Assembly (NCBI GenBank): GCA_041672845.1 | Contig: JBAYYV010000001.1 | Location: 1-64,000, forward strand | Length of the DNA stretch: 64,000 nucleotides | Source: JBAYDV01 sp041672845 | GTDB lineage: Bacteria; Bacteroidota; Bacteroidia; Bacteroidales; UBA932 | Direction of reading: 5' to 3' | Part shown: in pieces, positions 45,627 through 55,198 of the stretch | Layout: each line of letters starts with the position of its first letter | Numbering within the stretch: position 1 is the first letter of the stretch | Notes under the pieces: model-generated | Told to the model about the DNA's origin: nothing | Seen by the model: only the letters and a program-made list of their open reading frames with translations | Databases searched by the model: none | Made by a program: the position numbers and the translations under genes

Positions 45627-45699
45627 TGCTCCCTCAGGGTTTCGAACCCTGGACCCCAACATTAAGAGTGTCGTGCTCTGCCAACTGAGCTAAGGAAGC
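45627..45699 (-). tRNA. tRNA-Lys (CTT)
   Basis: A 73-base cloverleaf on the minus strand. Acceptor GCTTCCT pairs with AGGGAGC (one G-U). The D arm is GCTC/GAGC; the anticodon stem is CGACA/TGTTG with loop CTCTTAA, giving anticodon CTT. The T arm is CAGGG-TTCGAAA-CCCTG. The discriminator is A, and CCA is not encoded. Confidence 0.96.
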
Positions 45700-45715
45700 A
45701 TTCCATTTGGAAGTG

Positions 45716-45746
45716 CAAAAGTAAGTTATTTTTTTTATTTAACAAA
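45716..45746 (-). promoter_or_regulatory. tRNA-Lys promoter
   Basis: On the minus strand TTTG (45743-45746), 19 bases, then TACTTTTG (45716-45723), 16 bases before the tRNA. The -33 element lies inside the last codons of the GH92 gene, which is read in the same direction. Confidence 0.75.
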
Positions 45747-48700
45747 GATTTCATCAATAAAAATAAAAGCTTCTCCACCTGCTCCAAGGTGCCAATTAGG
45801 GATAGTTCCATAATTCTTAGCAACTATTTTGATATATCTAATATTATCTATTGGTGAGTTAGAATAAGATTTTTTTTCATTACTAGAATTAACTTTATTT
45901 AATAGGGCTTTTTGAGGAATAAATAATTTAAAATCTTTAATTTGGATCTCGTAATCGTTATCTTTCACATGATTATTTATACGTCCCATTTTTATAAAAT
46001 CTTTTCCATTTACAGAAATATAAAAATCTACATATTTAGGCATCCATATCCATGAACGTACATCTTGCAAGAAGCCTGCACTTATTTTAGTTATATGAGT
46101 GACTTTTTTAAGATCTACTATAGCTATGAAATCTGTATTTTGATAACCTTGCCAGCCTCCAGCTTTCCAATTTGTTCTACCTCTTTTTCCATCAATTATT
46201 CCATTATCACCACCTGCTGAATATTGAGGATTATAATCTTGGAATAATTTAATGCTATAGTTATGTTTTACCTGATGAATATATGTTTCAATAGGGAGAC
46301 TTTTTGTTCCTTTAATGCTTTGACTGTATGCTCTAATAGTAGATGATTCTTTTACGTAAAATGGACTGGTGTACTGGTAATAGCCATTATTATTATTATT
46401 ATTTGAAATATTGTTTGTCTTTTTTTTAGTTTTGTCTTTCGTAATTACTTTATAATAAATAGTATTTCTAGTAATAGTAGGATAAATACATATTTTTATA
46501 GAGTCTTTAAAATTGTCACTAGGAATATCAAATGTGGGAGCTAATTCGATTTTATTTAATGTTATATGACGATGTGGTCTATTTTGTATTTGTTTACCAA
46601 ATTCTTTATTTGGTTTATCTGACATATTTATTAATAAATTATTATCATGTTTTAACATCTGATAAGTGATATATGATTTCGTATAGTTTTTAGAAGAATT
46701 TTGTATACTTGAAATATATATATTATTCTGGGGATTGTTATTACAGATTATATGAAATATATGATCCTTATTCAAGGAATTTTTCTTAGCAGAGGTGATA
46801 TCTTTCCCCGTGTTAATATTTATGTTTTTGAATATTGGTGAACCGAGTATGTATTCCTCGGTGCCAGGTGTTACGCTATATAACCCTATGGCTGACATTA
46901 CATACCAAGCAGACATTTGTCCACAATCATCATTGCCGCATAGGCCATCAGGGGCAGAATGATATAATGTTTTCATGATGTGTCTAACTAGTTTTTGGGT
47001 TTTCCAAGGCTGACCGACGAAGTTATAGAGATATGCTACGTGATGGCTTGGTTCATTGCCATGTGCGTATTGTCCGACAAGTCCTGAGATATCTACTTGT
47101 GTTCGACCGACTGTTTTGTTAGGAGCTGAGAATAAAGCATCTAGCATATTAGTGTATGGCTTATCTCCTCCCATTAGTGCGATATGACCATTAATATCTT
47201 GAGGTACGAAGAAACTATATTGCCAAGAGTTAGCTTCAGTATAATGATTATTTACTTCACGGGGGTCAAAAGGAGTTAACCATTTACCATTAATTTTAGG
47301 GCGCATCAGGTTAGTACTTGGGTCAAATACATTTTTATAATTTTGAGCATAAGTAAGATAGCGATTACGGATTTTTTTATACTTTTTAGCGAATTCAGAG
47401 TTTTTAGTTTTTTTATAAATAAAATCTGCAGTTTGGGCTATGCACCAATCATCATATGCGTATTCTAGAGTACGAGATACAGATGAAGATTCGTCAATAG
47501 CTCTTACATATCCATATTTTCTATATGATTTGATTCCGTATTCGTCTTTTTCAGAAGAGGCTATCATAGCATCTAATAATTCAGGAATATTTTCTGTGAC
47601 TACACCTTTTATTATGGCATCAGTTATTACTGGTACTGAGTTAAATCCTATCATACAGTCAGTTTCGTTTCTTGATAATTCCCAGATAGGTAATTTGCCA
47701 GATTCACGGTATATACATAACATAGAATATATGAAATCTTGAGTTCTGTCTGGTTCTATTATAGTTAGTAGAGGATGCAGTGCTCTAAAAGTATCCCAAA
47801 GAGAGAAAACTGTATATTGTTCATGTTCAAGTGATTTGTGAATTTTTCTATCCATTCCTCTATATTCTCCATTTACATCTGAGTAAAGATTTGGGGCAAT
47901 AGCTGAGTGGTACATAGCTGTATAAAAATTCTTTAAATTTTCTTTTAATTCTTTATTTTTGCGAATCTTTTTTTGGTCTATTTTACCATTTTTATCTTTA
48001 GGGAAAACATCTATTTTCGAAAGATAATTCTCCCATTCATTTTCTGTTTTTTTACGAATTACAGTGAATATATTTTGGTAGGACAAATCTTTGGAGCTGT
48101 TTTCTATTTCTGTATGTAGATTCAGTTTAGCATTGTCGACAGACACAGAAGAAATACCAACAGAAATTATTAAGTTAGTTCCTTTTTTATTTTTAGCATG
48201 ACTGGCGTCAAAGGTGATAAGGGCTTTTTTACCATCGGCTGAGAGTCGGTAATTTTTTATAGGGAGTGAGCAATCGCTGTAGAAATATACAATTTGGTCG
48301 CGGGCCCATGCTTGTGAACGTCTGAATCCTGTAATATGATCGCTAATATTTAGTTTGAAATCTAGGATTTTATCTCTATGGTCTAAATCGACAATGAGTT
48401 GAGGTTCAGTACCTTTAGGAAAATGATATTTATGTATACCGATACGTCGGCCTGCTGTTAGTTCGCAGAAAATCTGATTATCGTCTAATAATACGCTATA
48501 ATATCCAGGGCTAGCGGTTTCGTTTTTGTGAGAAAATTTAGAGCGATAAATAGTATTTTTTATTTCTTTATTTCCATAATTGCCAACAGGCATAAATAAA
48601 ATATCTCCATAATCAGAACATCCTGTTCCACTTAGATGAGTGTGGCTGAATCCATAGATATATTTTTCCGCATAATGATAAGCAGAACATCCTTGCCATC

Positions 48701-48911
48701 CATCTAATTTACTATCAGGGCTTAACTGTACCATTCCGAAAGGAGCAGTGGCGCCTGGAAATGTGTGTCCATTATAATCTGTCCCTATCATGGGGTTTAC
48801 AAAATCTATTCTGTGATAATTATGTGAAATTTTATGATGGTTTGCAGAAATCTGTTGTGGAATTATAAAAGATATTAAACAAACTTGTAGAATAAAGAAT
48901 AAATTTTTCAT
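45735..48911 (-). CDS. GH92 alpha-mannosidase with C-terminal CHB_HEX and F5/8-type domains
   Basis: A 1058-residue secreted glycosidase. Residues 1-23 are a signal peptide. The GH92 module (about 30-750) shows MIGTDYNGHTFPGATAPFGM, HTHLSGTGCSDYGD, WELSRNETDCMIG (catalytic acid region) and QYAHGNEPSHH (catalytic base region). GH92 enzymes are Ca2+-dependent inverting exo-alpha-mannosidases acting on N-glycans or mannans. Beyond the usual ~750 residues are a CHB_HEX-like beta domain (about 860-925) and a discoidin/F5/8-type C domain (about 925-1058) that may bind glycans. A run of Asn (NISNNNNNN) lies in the linker. No SusC/SusD pair is nearby, so it is not in an obvious utilisation locus. Confidence 0.92.
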   Translation of the reverse strand: MKNLFFILQVCLISFIIPQQISANHHKISHNYHRIDFVNPMIGTDYNGHTFPGATAPFGMVQLSPDSKLDGWQGCSAYHYAEKYIYGFSHTHLSGTGCSDYGDILFMPVGNYGNKEIKNTIYRSKFSHKNETASPGYYSVLLDDNQIFCELTAGRRIGIHKYHFPKGTEPQLIVDLDHRDKILDFKLNISDHITGFRRSQAWARDQIVYFYSDCSLPIKNYRLSADGKKALITFDASHAKNKKGTNLIISVGISSVSVDNAKLNLHTEIENSSKDLSYQNIFTVIRKKTENEWENYLSKIDVFPKDKNGKIDQKKIRKNKELKENLKNFYTAMYHSAIAPNLYSDVNGEYRGMDRKIHKSLEHEQYTVFSLWDTFRALHPLLTIIEPDRTQDFIYSMLCIYRESGKLPIWELSRNETDCMIGFNSVPVITDAIIKGVVTENIPELLDAMIASSEKDEYGIKSYRKYGYVRAIDESSSVSRTLEYAYDDWCIAQTADFIYKKTKNSEFAKKYKKIRNRYLTYAQNYKNVFDPSTNLMRPKINGKWLTPFDPREVNNHYTEANSWQYSFFVPQDINGHIALMGGDKPYTNMLDALFSAPNKTVGRTQVDISGLVGQYAHGNEPSHHVAYLYNFVGQPWKTQKLVRHIMKTLYHSAPDGLCGNDDCGQMSAWYVMSAIGLYSVTPGTEEYILGSPIFKNININTGKDITSAKKNSLNKDHIFHIICNNNPQNNIYISSIQNSSKNYTKSYITYQMLKHDNNLLINMSDKPNKEFGKQIQNRPHRHITLNKIELAPTFDIPSDNFKDSIKICIYPTITRNTIYYKVITKDKTKKKTNNISNNNNNNGYYQYTSPFYVKESSTIRAYSQSIKGTKSLPIETYIHQVKHNYSIKLFQDYNPQYSAGGDNGIIDGKRGRTNWKAGGWQGYQNTDFIAIVDLKKVTHITKISAGFLQDVRSWIWMPKYVDFYISVNGKDFIKMGRINNHVKDNDYEIQIKDFKLFIPQKALLNKVNSSNEKKSYSNSPIDNIRYIKIVAKNYGTIPNWHLGAGGEAFIFIDEIFVK

Positions 48912-48995
48912 ATGATAAATATAATGCTATTTTTATTAAATTTGAAAGAATTAAATTTTGTAGTAACATAATTCTAAATTTTTAACACATAAACT

Positions 48996-50321
48996 ATGAC
49001 ACTTTTGATTATTTGTCTATCTATTTTATTCATTGTATTTATCGTTTTAATGGTTAAATATATAAATATTTCTAAATGTGTAGCGTTGAAGACTCAAGAA
49101 ATAGAAGGTCTTAAGTCAGATCTTCAAGAAAAAGAAACTGAACTTCATGAAAAACAAACTGTTATTAATGATAAGGAAACAGAGTTTAAAGCTAAAGAAA
49201 TGGAGCTTAAAAGTAGGGAAATAGAAAATATTAAAATAAAAGAGCAGAAGAATTCGCTAGATGAAAAGTTCAAGATGCTAGATGAGCAGAAAAATAATCT
49301 AGAAAAAGCAGCAGAAGAATTGCAGAAGAAATCAGCTATGCAGTTTGAAAATCTAGCCAATAAAATATTTGAAGATAAGTCTCAAAAATTCTCTGATTCT
49401 AATAAGAAAAATATTGATATTATATTAAATCCCTTAAAAGAAGATATTAATAATTTTAAGAAGAAAGTAGAAGATACTTATGATAAAGGTGCTCAGCAGA
49501 GAGCTTCTCTAGAGACTTGGGTTAAGAATCTTATAGAACAAACTGGTAAAGTAAGTACTGAGGCTAATAATTTAGCTAGGGCTTTAAAAGGGGATAGTAA
49601 AATTCAAGGAGACTGGGGAGAGATGTTATTGGAGACTTTATTACAGCAGTCTGGCTTAATTAAAAGTATTCATTATTTTACTCAAATGAGTGTCAAAAAT
49701 GAGGATGGAAATAATATCAGACCTGATGTTATGGTGAAACTTCCGGATGATAGAATGATAGTTATTGATTCTAAAGTTTCTTTAACTGCTTATGATGCTA
49801 TGATGTCTGCTGACAATCATGAAATTCGAAATCAAAAATTAAAAGATCATATAGCTTCTATTAAAAAACATATAGATGAATTAAGTCCTAAAAATTATGA
49901 TGAAATAGAGGGCTCTTTAGATTTTATCATGATGTTTGTTCCTATAGAACCAGCGTACTTAGTAGCTATGCAGGAAAAACCAGAATTATGGACATATGCA
50001 TATTCTAAGAGAATATTATTAATTAGTCCTACTAATCTTATTGCTTGTCTTAAAATAGTAGAAGACCTATGGAAAAAAGATGATATAGGGAAAAATGCTA
50101 TGGCTATCGCTAAGAAAGGTGCTTCTTTATATGATAAATTCGTGGGATTCCTAGAATCTATGGATGAATTAGGTAAGAATATTGATAAGGCTAGTAATTC
50201 CTATATAACAGCTAAAAAACGTTTAATAGATGGCAATGGAAATCTAATCAAACAAGCTGAAGATCTTAAAGATTTAGGACTGAAAGTTAATAAAACTATC
50301 CCGCAGAATTTTAAAGAGTAG
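48996..50321 (+). CDS. rmuC: DNA recombination protein RmuC
   Basis: A 441-residue protein with an N-terminal transmembrane helix (residues 1-22), a long coiled coil (about 25-130, with heptad repeats of KEME/KETE type) and the RmuC nuclease-like domain (about 180-400). Family segments are LKGDSKIQGDWGEMLLE, KLPDDRMIVIDSKVSL and MMFVPIEPAYLVAM. RmuC limits inversions at short inverted repeats. Its stop overlaps the convergent sensor kinase gene by 11 bases. Confidence 0.93.
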   Translation: MTLLIICLSILFIVFIVLMVKYINISKCVALKTQEIEGLKSDLQEKETELHEKQTVINDKETEFKAKEMELKSREIENIKIKEQKNSLDEKFKMLDEQKNNLEKAAEELQKKSAMQFENLANKIFEDKSQKFSDSNKKNIDIILNPLKEDINNFKKKVEDTYDKGAQQRASLETWVKNLIEQTGKVSTEANNLARALKGDSKIQGDWGEMLLETLLQQSGLIKSIHYFTQMSVKNEDGNNIRPDVMVKLPDDRMIVIDSKVSLTAYDAMMSADNHEIRNQKLKDHIASIKKHIDELSPKNYDEIEGSLDFIMMFVPIEPAYLVAMQEKPELWTYAYSKRILLISPTNLIACLKIVEDLWKKDDIGKNAMAIAKKGASLYDKFVGFLESMDELGKNIDKASNSYITAKKRLIDGNGNLIKQAEDLKDLGLKVNKTIPQNFKE

Positions 50322-53049
50322 TGGTTTCTTTATTGATCCCGATATTTTTTTTAGGTTTAGAAGAAGGAAAAATCATCCAAAAAGTAGAACCTTTACCTTC
50401 TACAGATTCAAATCCTATTTGACCACCTGCTGTATTAGCTATATTTTTACAAATAGAAAGACCTAAACCAGTACCTTGTGTGGTATTATTTAACTTTTCA
50501 AATCTACCAAATACTCTTGATTGTTTATCCGTGCTTATACCACAACCAGTATCAGTTACATAAACTTTAAATGAATCACCTAATACAGCATTAGGCATTA
50601 TCTTATAACCTAATGTTATACTTCCTTCTTTAGTGAATTTTATAGAATTAGTCATGAAGTTAGTGATGACTTGAGTTAATCTGTTTCTATCGGCTGTTAT
50701 TATGTATTGATTTTCAGGAATATTCAAGTAAAATTTAACTTCATCAGAAGAGATTTTATTTGCGAAAGTAGAATAAGTTTGTTTATAAAACTTATGAAGA
50801 TCGAAAGTACTATATTTTATTTCTATAAAACCAGCTTCCATCTTGGATAAGTCTAATATATCATTTATTAATCTTAATAGATTTTCAGTACTATCTTGAA
50901 TAAGAGTATTATATTCTTTTTGTTCTTCATGAGTGGCATCAGGCATTAGGTTAGCAAACCCTACTATAGTATTTAGAGGAGTTCTAATTTCATGACTCAT
51001 ATTAGCTAAGAATGCAGATTTAAGATTATCAGCTTGCTCAGCTATTTCTTTAGCTTCATTTAACTGAGAGAACATGTGTTCCATTTTAGAAATGTTATCA
51101 AACTTTAATAAAACACCTTCTATAATATTTTCTTTTTCTATAATAGGGATAGCTGTAATTTGATAAAAATCGGCGTTTTTACAGTCTAACTTATATGTGT
51201 CAAGAACTCCTTTATTCATAGCATCTTTTATAAGAGTGTTAGATTTTATAGGGAGTCCGTTAATGTTTATAATATTTTTACACTTCTTATTAGGTATATA
51301 TTTCTTAGCAAATGTTTCATTACAGAAACTTGATAAGTTTTCCCACATAATAGTATAATCAGTAGAAAGATATACTAACCCAGAGTTAATAGTATCTAAT
51401 ATTATTTCATTTCTTCTATTAATTTCTTGTACGTTTTTACGTAAGTCTAATATCTCAGTAATATCAATAGCTACTAATAATAAAGAATCATTAGTACCAA
51501 ATTTTATATTATTAGCATGGAAGATGAAATTAGTTACTGTGCTATCTTTCATGATTATTTTAATAGGTGCGGAAAATGGTATTTTACTAGAAAATACATT
51601 CTTTTCTATGGAATCAATTAAATTAATACTTTCTTCAGATAAAGTATCTGAAATTTGATTTTTAACAATATCTCCAAAAGTAAAAATAGCAGAATGATTG
51701 GCTAATAAATATTTATTTTGATCTTTAATTATTAAAGGAGTAGGAATATTATCAAATATGGCTTCCAAGTAATCTAAATTCTTTTGTAATGCCTGCATAG
51801 CCTTTATTCTAAATGTAGCGTCTTTTAAAAAGCCAAAGATGACATCTGTTCCATCTGCAAGCTGACGAGGTTCTGAAATATTTAAATCATAATATTTATT
51901 AAAGACCTTTTTATTATAATCTACTCGTAATGTAATAGGTTCTATATCAATGATTTTATGATCAATATTAGTTAATATAGTTTGGAGACTTTTGTGATTA
52001 TCTGGATGAATGAAAGTAAAAACCTTATCTATTTCGATAGAATTGTTATGCTTAAATATTTTTTTTTCAATCTCTGAGGAATAATCGTTTACAGGTAATA
52101 TTATTTTTTTCTTAATATTATAAATAATAGGAATTATATCTCCAATATCTAAAATACTTTTTAATTGATAATTCCTATCCATTATTTCTTTCTGAGATTT
52201 TCTCAAATTAGCAGTGACTATAGCTACTTGTCTTCTTAAGAAATAGATAAATAACGACATTATTATAGTCAAAATTAAAATAGCCCACATACCATAAATT
52301 ATGTATTTAGATATGGATTTCTGCTTATAAGGAGTTATCCATTTGTCATAAAGCTTTTGGTATGTTCCATCTTCTTTAATATGACTTAACCCTCTATTTA
52401 GCTTGAATAATAAAGCAGGATCTCTAGTAACGAAAGAAAATTTAGCTCCTTTAAAAGGAGTCTCTGAGCAAATTATATTTTTAATACCAGCTGCTTTAAT
52501 ATCCTTATTAAGGAATATGGCTTGATCAGAAAAAGCTGCATCATATTTACCATTTTCAATATCTTTAGCATTTAATATATTATCTGTGGGAAAAAATATA
52601 CTATCTGTTATTCCTTTTTCTAGTAAAAGACGATGAGCCCAACTATCTTCCACTACTATTACTTTTTTATCTCTTAATTCGTCTAGATTTGAGATTCTAT
52701 TGTGAGTAGAACTTAATATGTATATGTTTAGATTTATGTAAGAATCACCGAAATAATAATTTTTTATCCATTCATTCCTATCTGATGTACCGATCATGAC
52801 ATCTATTTTCCCTTTCTTGAAATCTGATAAAACTTCTTTCCAATCAGCTAATGATATCTCATAAGAAATATGTTCTTTTTCTAAAATGGCGTTTAACAAT
52901 TCGTAATTAAACCCGGTGTTATTTCCATTTTTATCCACATATTCATAAGGCTTAAAATTATTATCACCTTTTACTACAATTGTATTTTCTTGACAATAAA
53001 TTTGTATGACTGAAAATAAAAGGACGAAGGAAAAAAGAAGTTTTTTCAT
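50311..53049 (-). CDS. sensor histidine kinase with periplasmic SBP_bac_3 domain
   Basis: A 912-residue membrane kinase. Residues 1-20 are a signal sequence, followed by a periplasmic amino-acid-binding-type (SBP_bac_3) domain (about 22-245), one transmembrane helix (about 250-272), two or three PAS-like domains (about 295-660), and then HisKA with His686 (ANMSHEIRTPL) and a HATPase domain (NFMTNSIKF, TDTGCGIS, GTGLGLSIC). There is no receiver domain, so it needs a separate response regulator, and none is in the window. The binding domain suggests it senses a polar amino acid or similar solute directly. The upstream cluster of MinD-type ATPases ends in a terminator 52 bases away. Confidence 0.9.
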   Translation of the reverse strand: MKKLLFSFVLLFSVIQIYCQENTIVVKGDNNFKPYEYVDKNGNNTGFNYELLNAILEKEHISYEISLADWKEVLSDFKKGKIDVMIGTSDRNEWIKNYYFGDSYINLNIYILSSTHNRISNLDELRDKKVIVVEDSWAHRLLLEKGITDSIFFPTDNILNAKDIENGKYDAAFSDQAIFLNKDIKAAGIKNIICSETPFKGAKFSFVTRDPALLFKLNRGLSHIKEDGTYQKLYDKWITPYKQKSISKYIIYGMWAILILTIIMSLFIYFLRRQVAIVTANLRKSQKEIMDRNYQLKSILDIGDIIPIIYNIKKKIILPVNDYSSEIEKKIFKHNNSIEIDKVFTFIHPDNHKSLQTILTNIDHKIIDIEPITLRVDYNKKVFNKYYDLNISEPRQLADGTDVIFGFLKDATFRIKAMQALQKNLDYLEAIFDNIPTPLIIKDQNKYLLANHSAIFTFGDIVKNQISDTLSEESINLIDSIEKNVFSSKIPFSAPIKIIMKDSTVTNFIFHANNIKFGTNDSLLLVAIDITEILDLRKNVQEINRRNEIILDTINSGLVYLSTDYTIMWENLSSFCNETFAKKYIPNKKCKNIININGLPIKSNTLIKDAMNKGVLDTYKLDCKNADFYQITAIPIIEKENIIEGVLLKFDNISKMEHMFSQLNEAKEIAEQADNLKSAFLANMSHEIRTPLNTIVGFANLMPDATHEEQKEYNTLIQDSTENLLRLINDILDLSKMEAGFIEIKYSTFDLHKFYKQTYSTFANKISSDEVKFYLNIPENQYIITADRNRLTQVITNFMTNSIKFTKEGSITLGYKIMPNAVLGDSFKVYVTDTGCGISTDKQSRVFGRFEKLNNTTQGTGLGLSICKNIANTAGGQIGFESVEGKGSTFWMIFPSSKPKKNIGINKETTTL

Positions 53050-53091
53050 CAGATAGATATTTTATATTATCTAAATATAAGAAAATATTTA

Positions 53092-53130
53092 AAAAAAATG
53101 GCAGATTTATAAAAAATCTACCATTTTTTT
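53092..53130 (-). terminator. intrinsic terminator overlapping the stop codon of the second MinD-type ATPase gene
   Basis: On the minus strand a stem of AAAAAAATGG-T-AGATTT pairs with AAATCT-G-CCATTTTTTT (one G-U) around a 5-base loop, with a T-rich end. The 5' arm is within the last codons of the gene at 53107. Confidence 0.85.
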
Positions 53131-53961
53131 AATTTCGATAGAACATTGATTTGCTGGATCATATTCGATAATGCTTTGTTGATGAATCATGGCATCTACC
53201 ATTTTACGATCGAAAGGGAGTTTCCCAATAACTTTAATTCCTATAGAATTACAGTATTTTTCTATGTCAGAAGTGTTTTTAAAGTCTAAATCGTATTTGT
53301 TAATTATGAGATATATTTTATCAGTAAATGACTTAGCTAATTCATAAGCTCTTTTAAAATCAGAAATACCAGAAAGAGAAGGTTCAGTAACTATGATTAC
53401 TCTATCTATACCTGTTAACGAAGAAATTACAGGACAACCAATGCCTGGAGGTCCGTCTAATATTTGATTAGGTATATTTTCTTTTTCACATAAATCATCA
53501 GCTATTTCACGAAGTCTATTTATTAGCTTACCAGAGTTTTCATCTCCTGGGGCCATTTTACCATAAATAATCCTACCATAACGGAAATTCCCCGAATAAA
53601 TATAACTATTACCTGAATTGTAATTCTTGATAGCTCCTTGAGGACATAACTTAGAACATAAACCACAGCCATCACATGAAACTTCCATTATGTTAGCTTT
53701 GCCATTTTCTAATTTAATAGCATCAAATTTACAGGCATCTTTACATATACCACAACCATTACATTTAGAGGGATCTACTTTAGCGAACTGGCCTGAGAGA
53801 AATTCTTCTTTATCAGTAGTTTTAGAATCGAAAATTAGATAAAGGTTAGAAGCATCTACATCACAGTCTAAAGTTAAAGTATCTTTAGAAAGAGATACTA
53901 AGGCAGAAGTAATACTGGATTTACCTGTACCACCTTTACCACTAATTATTGCTGTTTTCAT
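53107..53961 (-). CDS. MinD-type P-loop ATPase with inserted ferredoxin domain (second copy)
   Basis: A 284-residue ATPase of the MinD/Mrp superfamily. The deviant Walker A is SGKGGTGKSS at residues 7-16. A two-cluster ferredoxin insertion (about residues 62-112) has CNGCGICKDAC and CDGCGLCSKLC motifs. A second nucleotide motif (LDGPPGIGCP) lies near residue 165. Its start overlaps the stop of the other copy by 4 bases. Pairs of such ATPases accompany the orange-protein (ORP) complex of Desulfovibrio and other NifX-like proteins; the role there is in metal-cluster handling, but biochemistry is limited. Confidence 0.88.
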   Translation of the reverse strand: MKTAIISGKGGTGKSSITSALVSLSKDTLTLDCDVDASNLYLIFDSKTTDKEEFLSGQFAKVDPSKCNGCGICKDACKFDAIKLENGKANIMEVSCDGCGLCSKLCPQGAIKNYNSGNSYIYSGNFRYGRIIYGKMAPGDENSGKLINRLREIADDLCEKENIPNQILDGPPGIGCPVISSLTGIDRVIIVTEPSLSGISDFKRAYELAKSFTDKIYLIINKYDLDFKNTSDIEKYCNSIGIKVIGKLPFDRKMVDAMIHQQSIIEYDPANQCSIEIKKMVDFL

Positions 53962-54845
53962 TTGCTTGTCTCCTTTGCCTTAAGTTCTTTATTTTTATTA
54001 ATAACGAAATCAGTTATTTTATCGAATGTTTTATGAGCTTCTTCAGAATATTGAGAAGCTATTTTACCTGCAGTATAATATTTAGCAAATTCTTTAGAAA
54101 AAGGAATTTTAGCAATAATAGGAATATTCTCAGAATATAAATATTTTTCTAATGCATCGTTTCCTAAATCGGATCTATTTATTATTACTCCACATTTAAT
54201 ATTCATGCCTTTTAGAGTTTCTATGCTTTGTCGCAAGTCACTGATACCAAATGGGGTAGGCTCAGCTACGAAAATGACAAAATCTGCTCTAAGAGATGTT
54301 TGAATAAATGGGCAAGATGTACCTGGAGGAGCATCAAAAAGGGAAATTTCACAATCTGTATTCTTAGAATGTTTAATAGCATCTTTAAGTACAATAACTG
54401 TAGCCATAGAATGGATTCTCATTCTACCTTCAAATATATTTCCAAGTTCAGAATATTCGAAATGTGTAACTTCTCCTACTTTTTTATAGGAATCTGTAAT
54501 AGCTCCATATTCACAAGCATATCTACACGCAGAACATCCGTGACAAGTATCTTCCATAACTTTTAATATTTTGGAAGAAGGTATATAGAATAGAGCATGA
54601 TAATTACAATATTCTACGCATTTACCACAGAATACACATTTATCTATATCTATTTCAGGCCTATATTCATTTACAGGCCATTTATTTTTTTCTTTAGCGT
54701 CAAAAAAGATACAAACATTAGGAACTTCAGCATCACAGTCTACTATATTAGTCTTAATACCTCTTTCTAATAATATATTGAAAACATTAGTAGATACAAA
54801 AGTCTTGCCTGTACCACCTTTACCACTAGCAAAGGCTATTCTCAT
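53958..54845 (-). CDS. MinD-type P-loop ATPase with inserted ferredoxin domain (first copy)
   Basis: A 295-residue paralogue of the neighbouring ATPase. Walker A is SGKGGTGKTF. The ferredoxin insertion (about residues 64-115) contains CVFCGKCVEYC and CHGCSACRYAC. A second motif, FDAPPGTSCP, is present. It begins one base inside the stop of the upstream NifX-like gene (TAATG), which shows tight coupling. The two copies differ enough to suggest a heterodimer rather than a recent duplication. Confidence 0.88.
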   Translation of the reverse strand: MRIAFASGKGGTGKTFVSTNVFNILLERGIKTNIVDCDAEVPNVCIFFDAKEKNKWPVNEYRPEIDIDKCVFCGKCVEYCNYHALFYIPSSKILKVMEDTCHGCSACRYACEYGAITDSYKKVGEVTHFEYSELGNIFEGRMRIHSMATVIVLKDAIKHSKNTDCEISLFDAPPGTSCPFIQTSLRADFVIFVAEPTPFGISDLRQSIETLKGMNIKCGVIINRSDLGNDALEKYLYSENIPIIAKIPFSKEFAKYYTAGKIASQYSEEAHKTFDKITDFVINKNKELKAKETSK

Positions 54846-55183
54846 TAGTGATCACAATTATTTAAACCAGTAGATAAATTACCTGCTAAATAATCTTCCA
54901 ATGCTTTTCTAGGTTCCATGTTAGGAGCACCTATAATGATTTCTAAATTTTCTTGAGTGAATAAGTTTTTAGCTTTAGAACCCATACCACCACCTATAAC
55001 GATGTCAGCGCCTTGTTCTTTAACCCATTTAGGATATAGACCAGGTTCATGTTCTGGAGGAGCTATTAAAGTTTCGTTAGAAATTTTATTACCTTCTACA
55101 TCAGCGAAATAAAACACTTCACAGTGTCCGAAATGGCTTGATATTACACCACCTGTTACAGGGATTGCATATTTTTTACTCAT
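54845..55183 (-). CDS. NifX/ORP-fold (dinitrogenase iron-molybdenum cofactor family) protein, copy A
   Basis: A 112-residue protein of the NifX/NafY/ORP fold (PF02579). The start YAIPVTGGVISSHFGHCEVFY and the glycine-rich IVIGGGMGSKAKN are typical. Cysteine occurs in FGHCEVF and in the C-terminal NNCDH, both possible metal ligands. No nif structural genes are present, so a nitrogenase role is unlikely. Confidence 0.88.
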   Translation of the reverse strand: MSKKYAIPVTGGVISSHFGHCEVFYFADVEGNKISNETLIAPPEHEPGLYPKWVKEQGADIVIGGGMGSKAKNLFTQENLEIIIGAPNMEPRKALEDYLAGNLSTGLNNCDH

Positions 55184-55198
55184 AATTAGTGTTTTTTA

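Noticed and set aside
46386..46401. Microsatellite-like TTA/ATT run in the GH92 gene as a phase-variation site
   Set aside because: It is a triplet run (Asn codons), so slippage would keep the frame; it lies in a linker.
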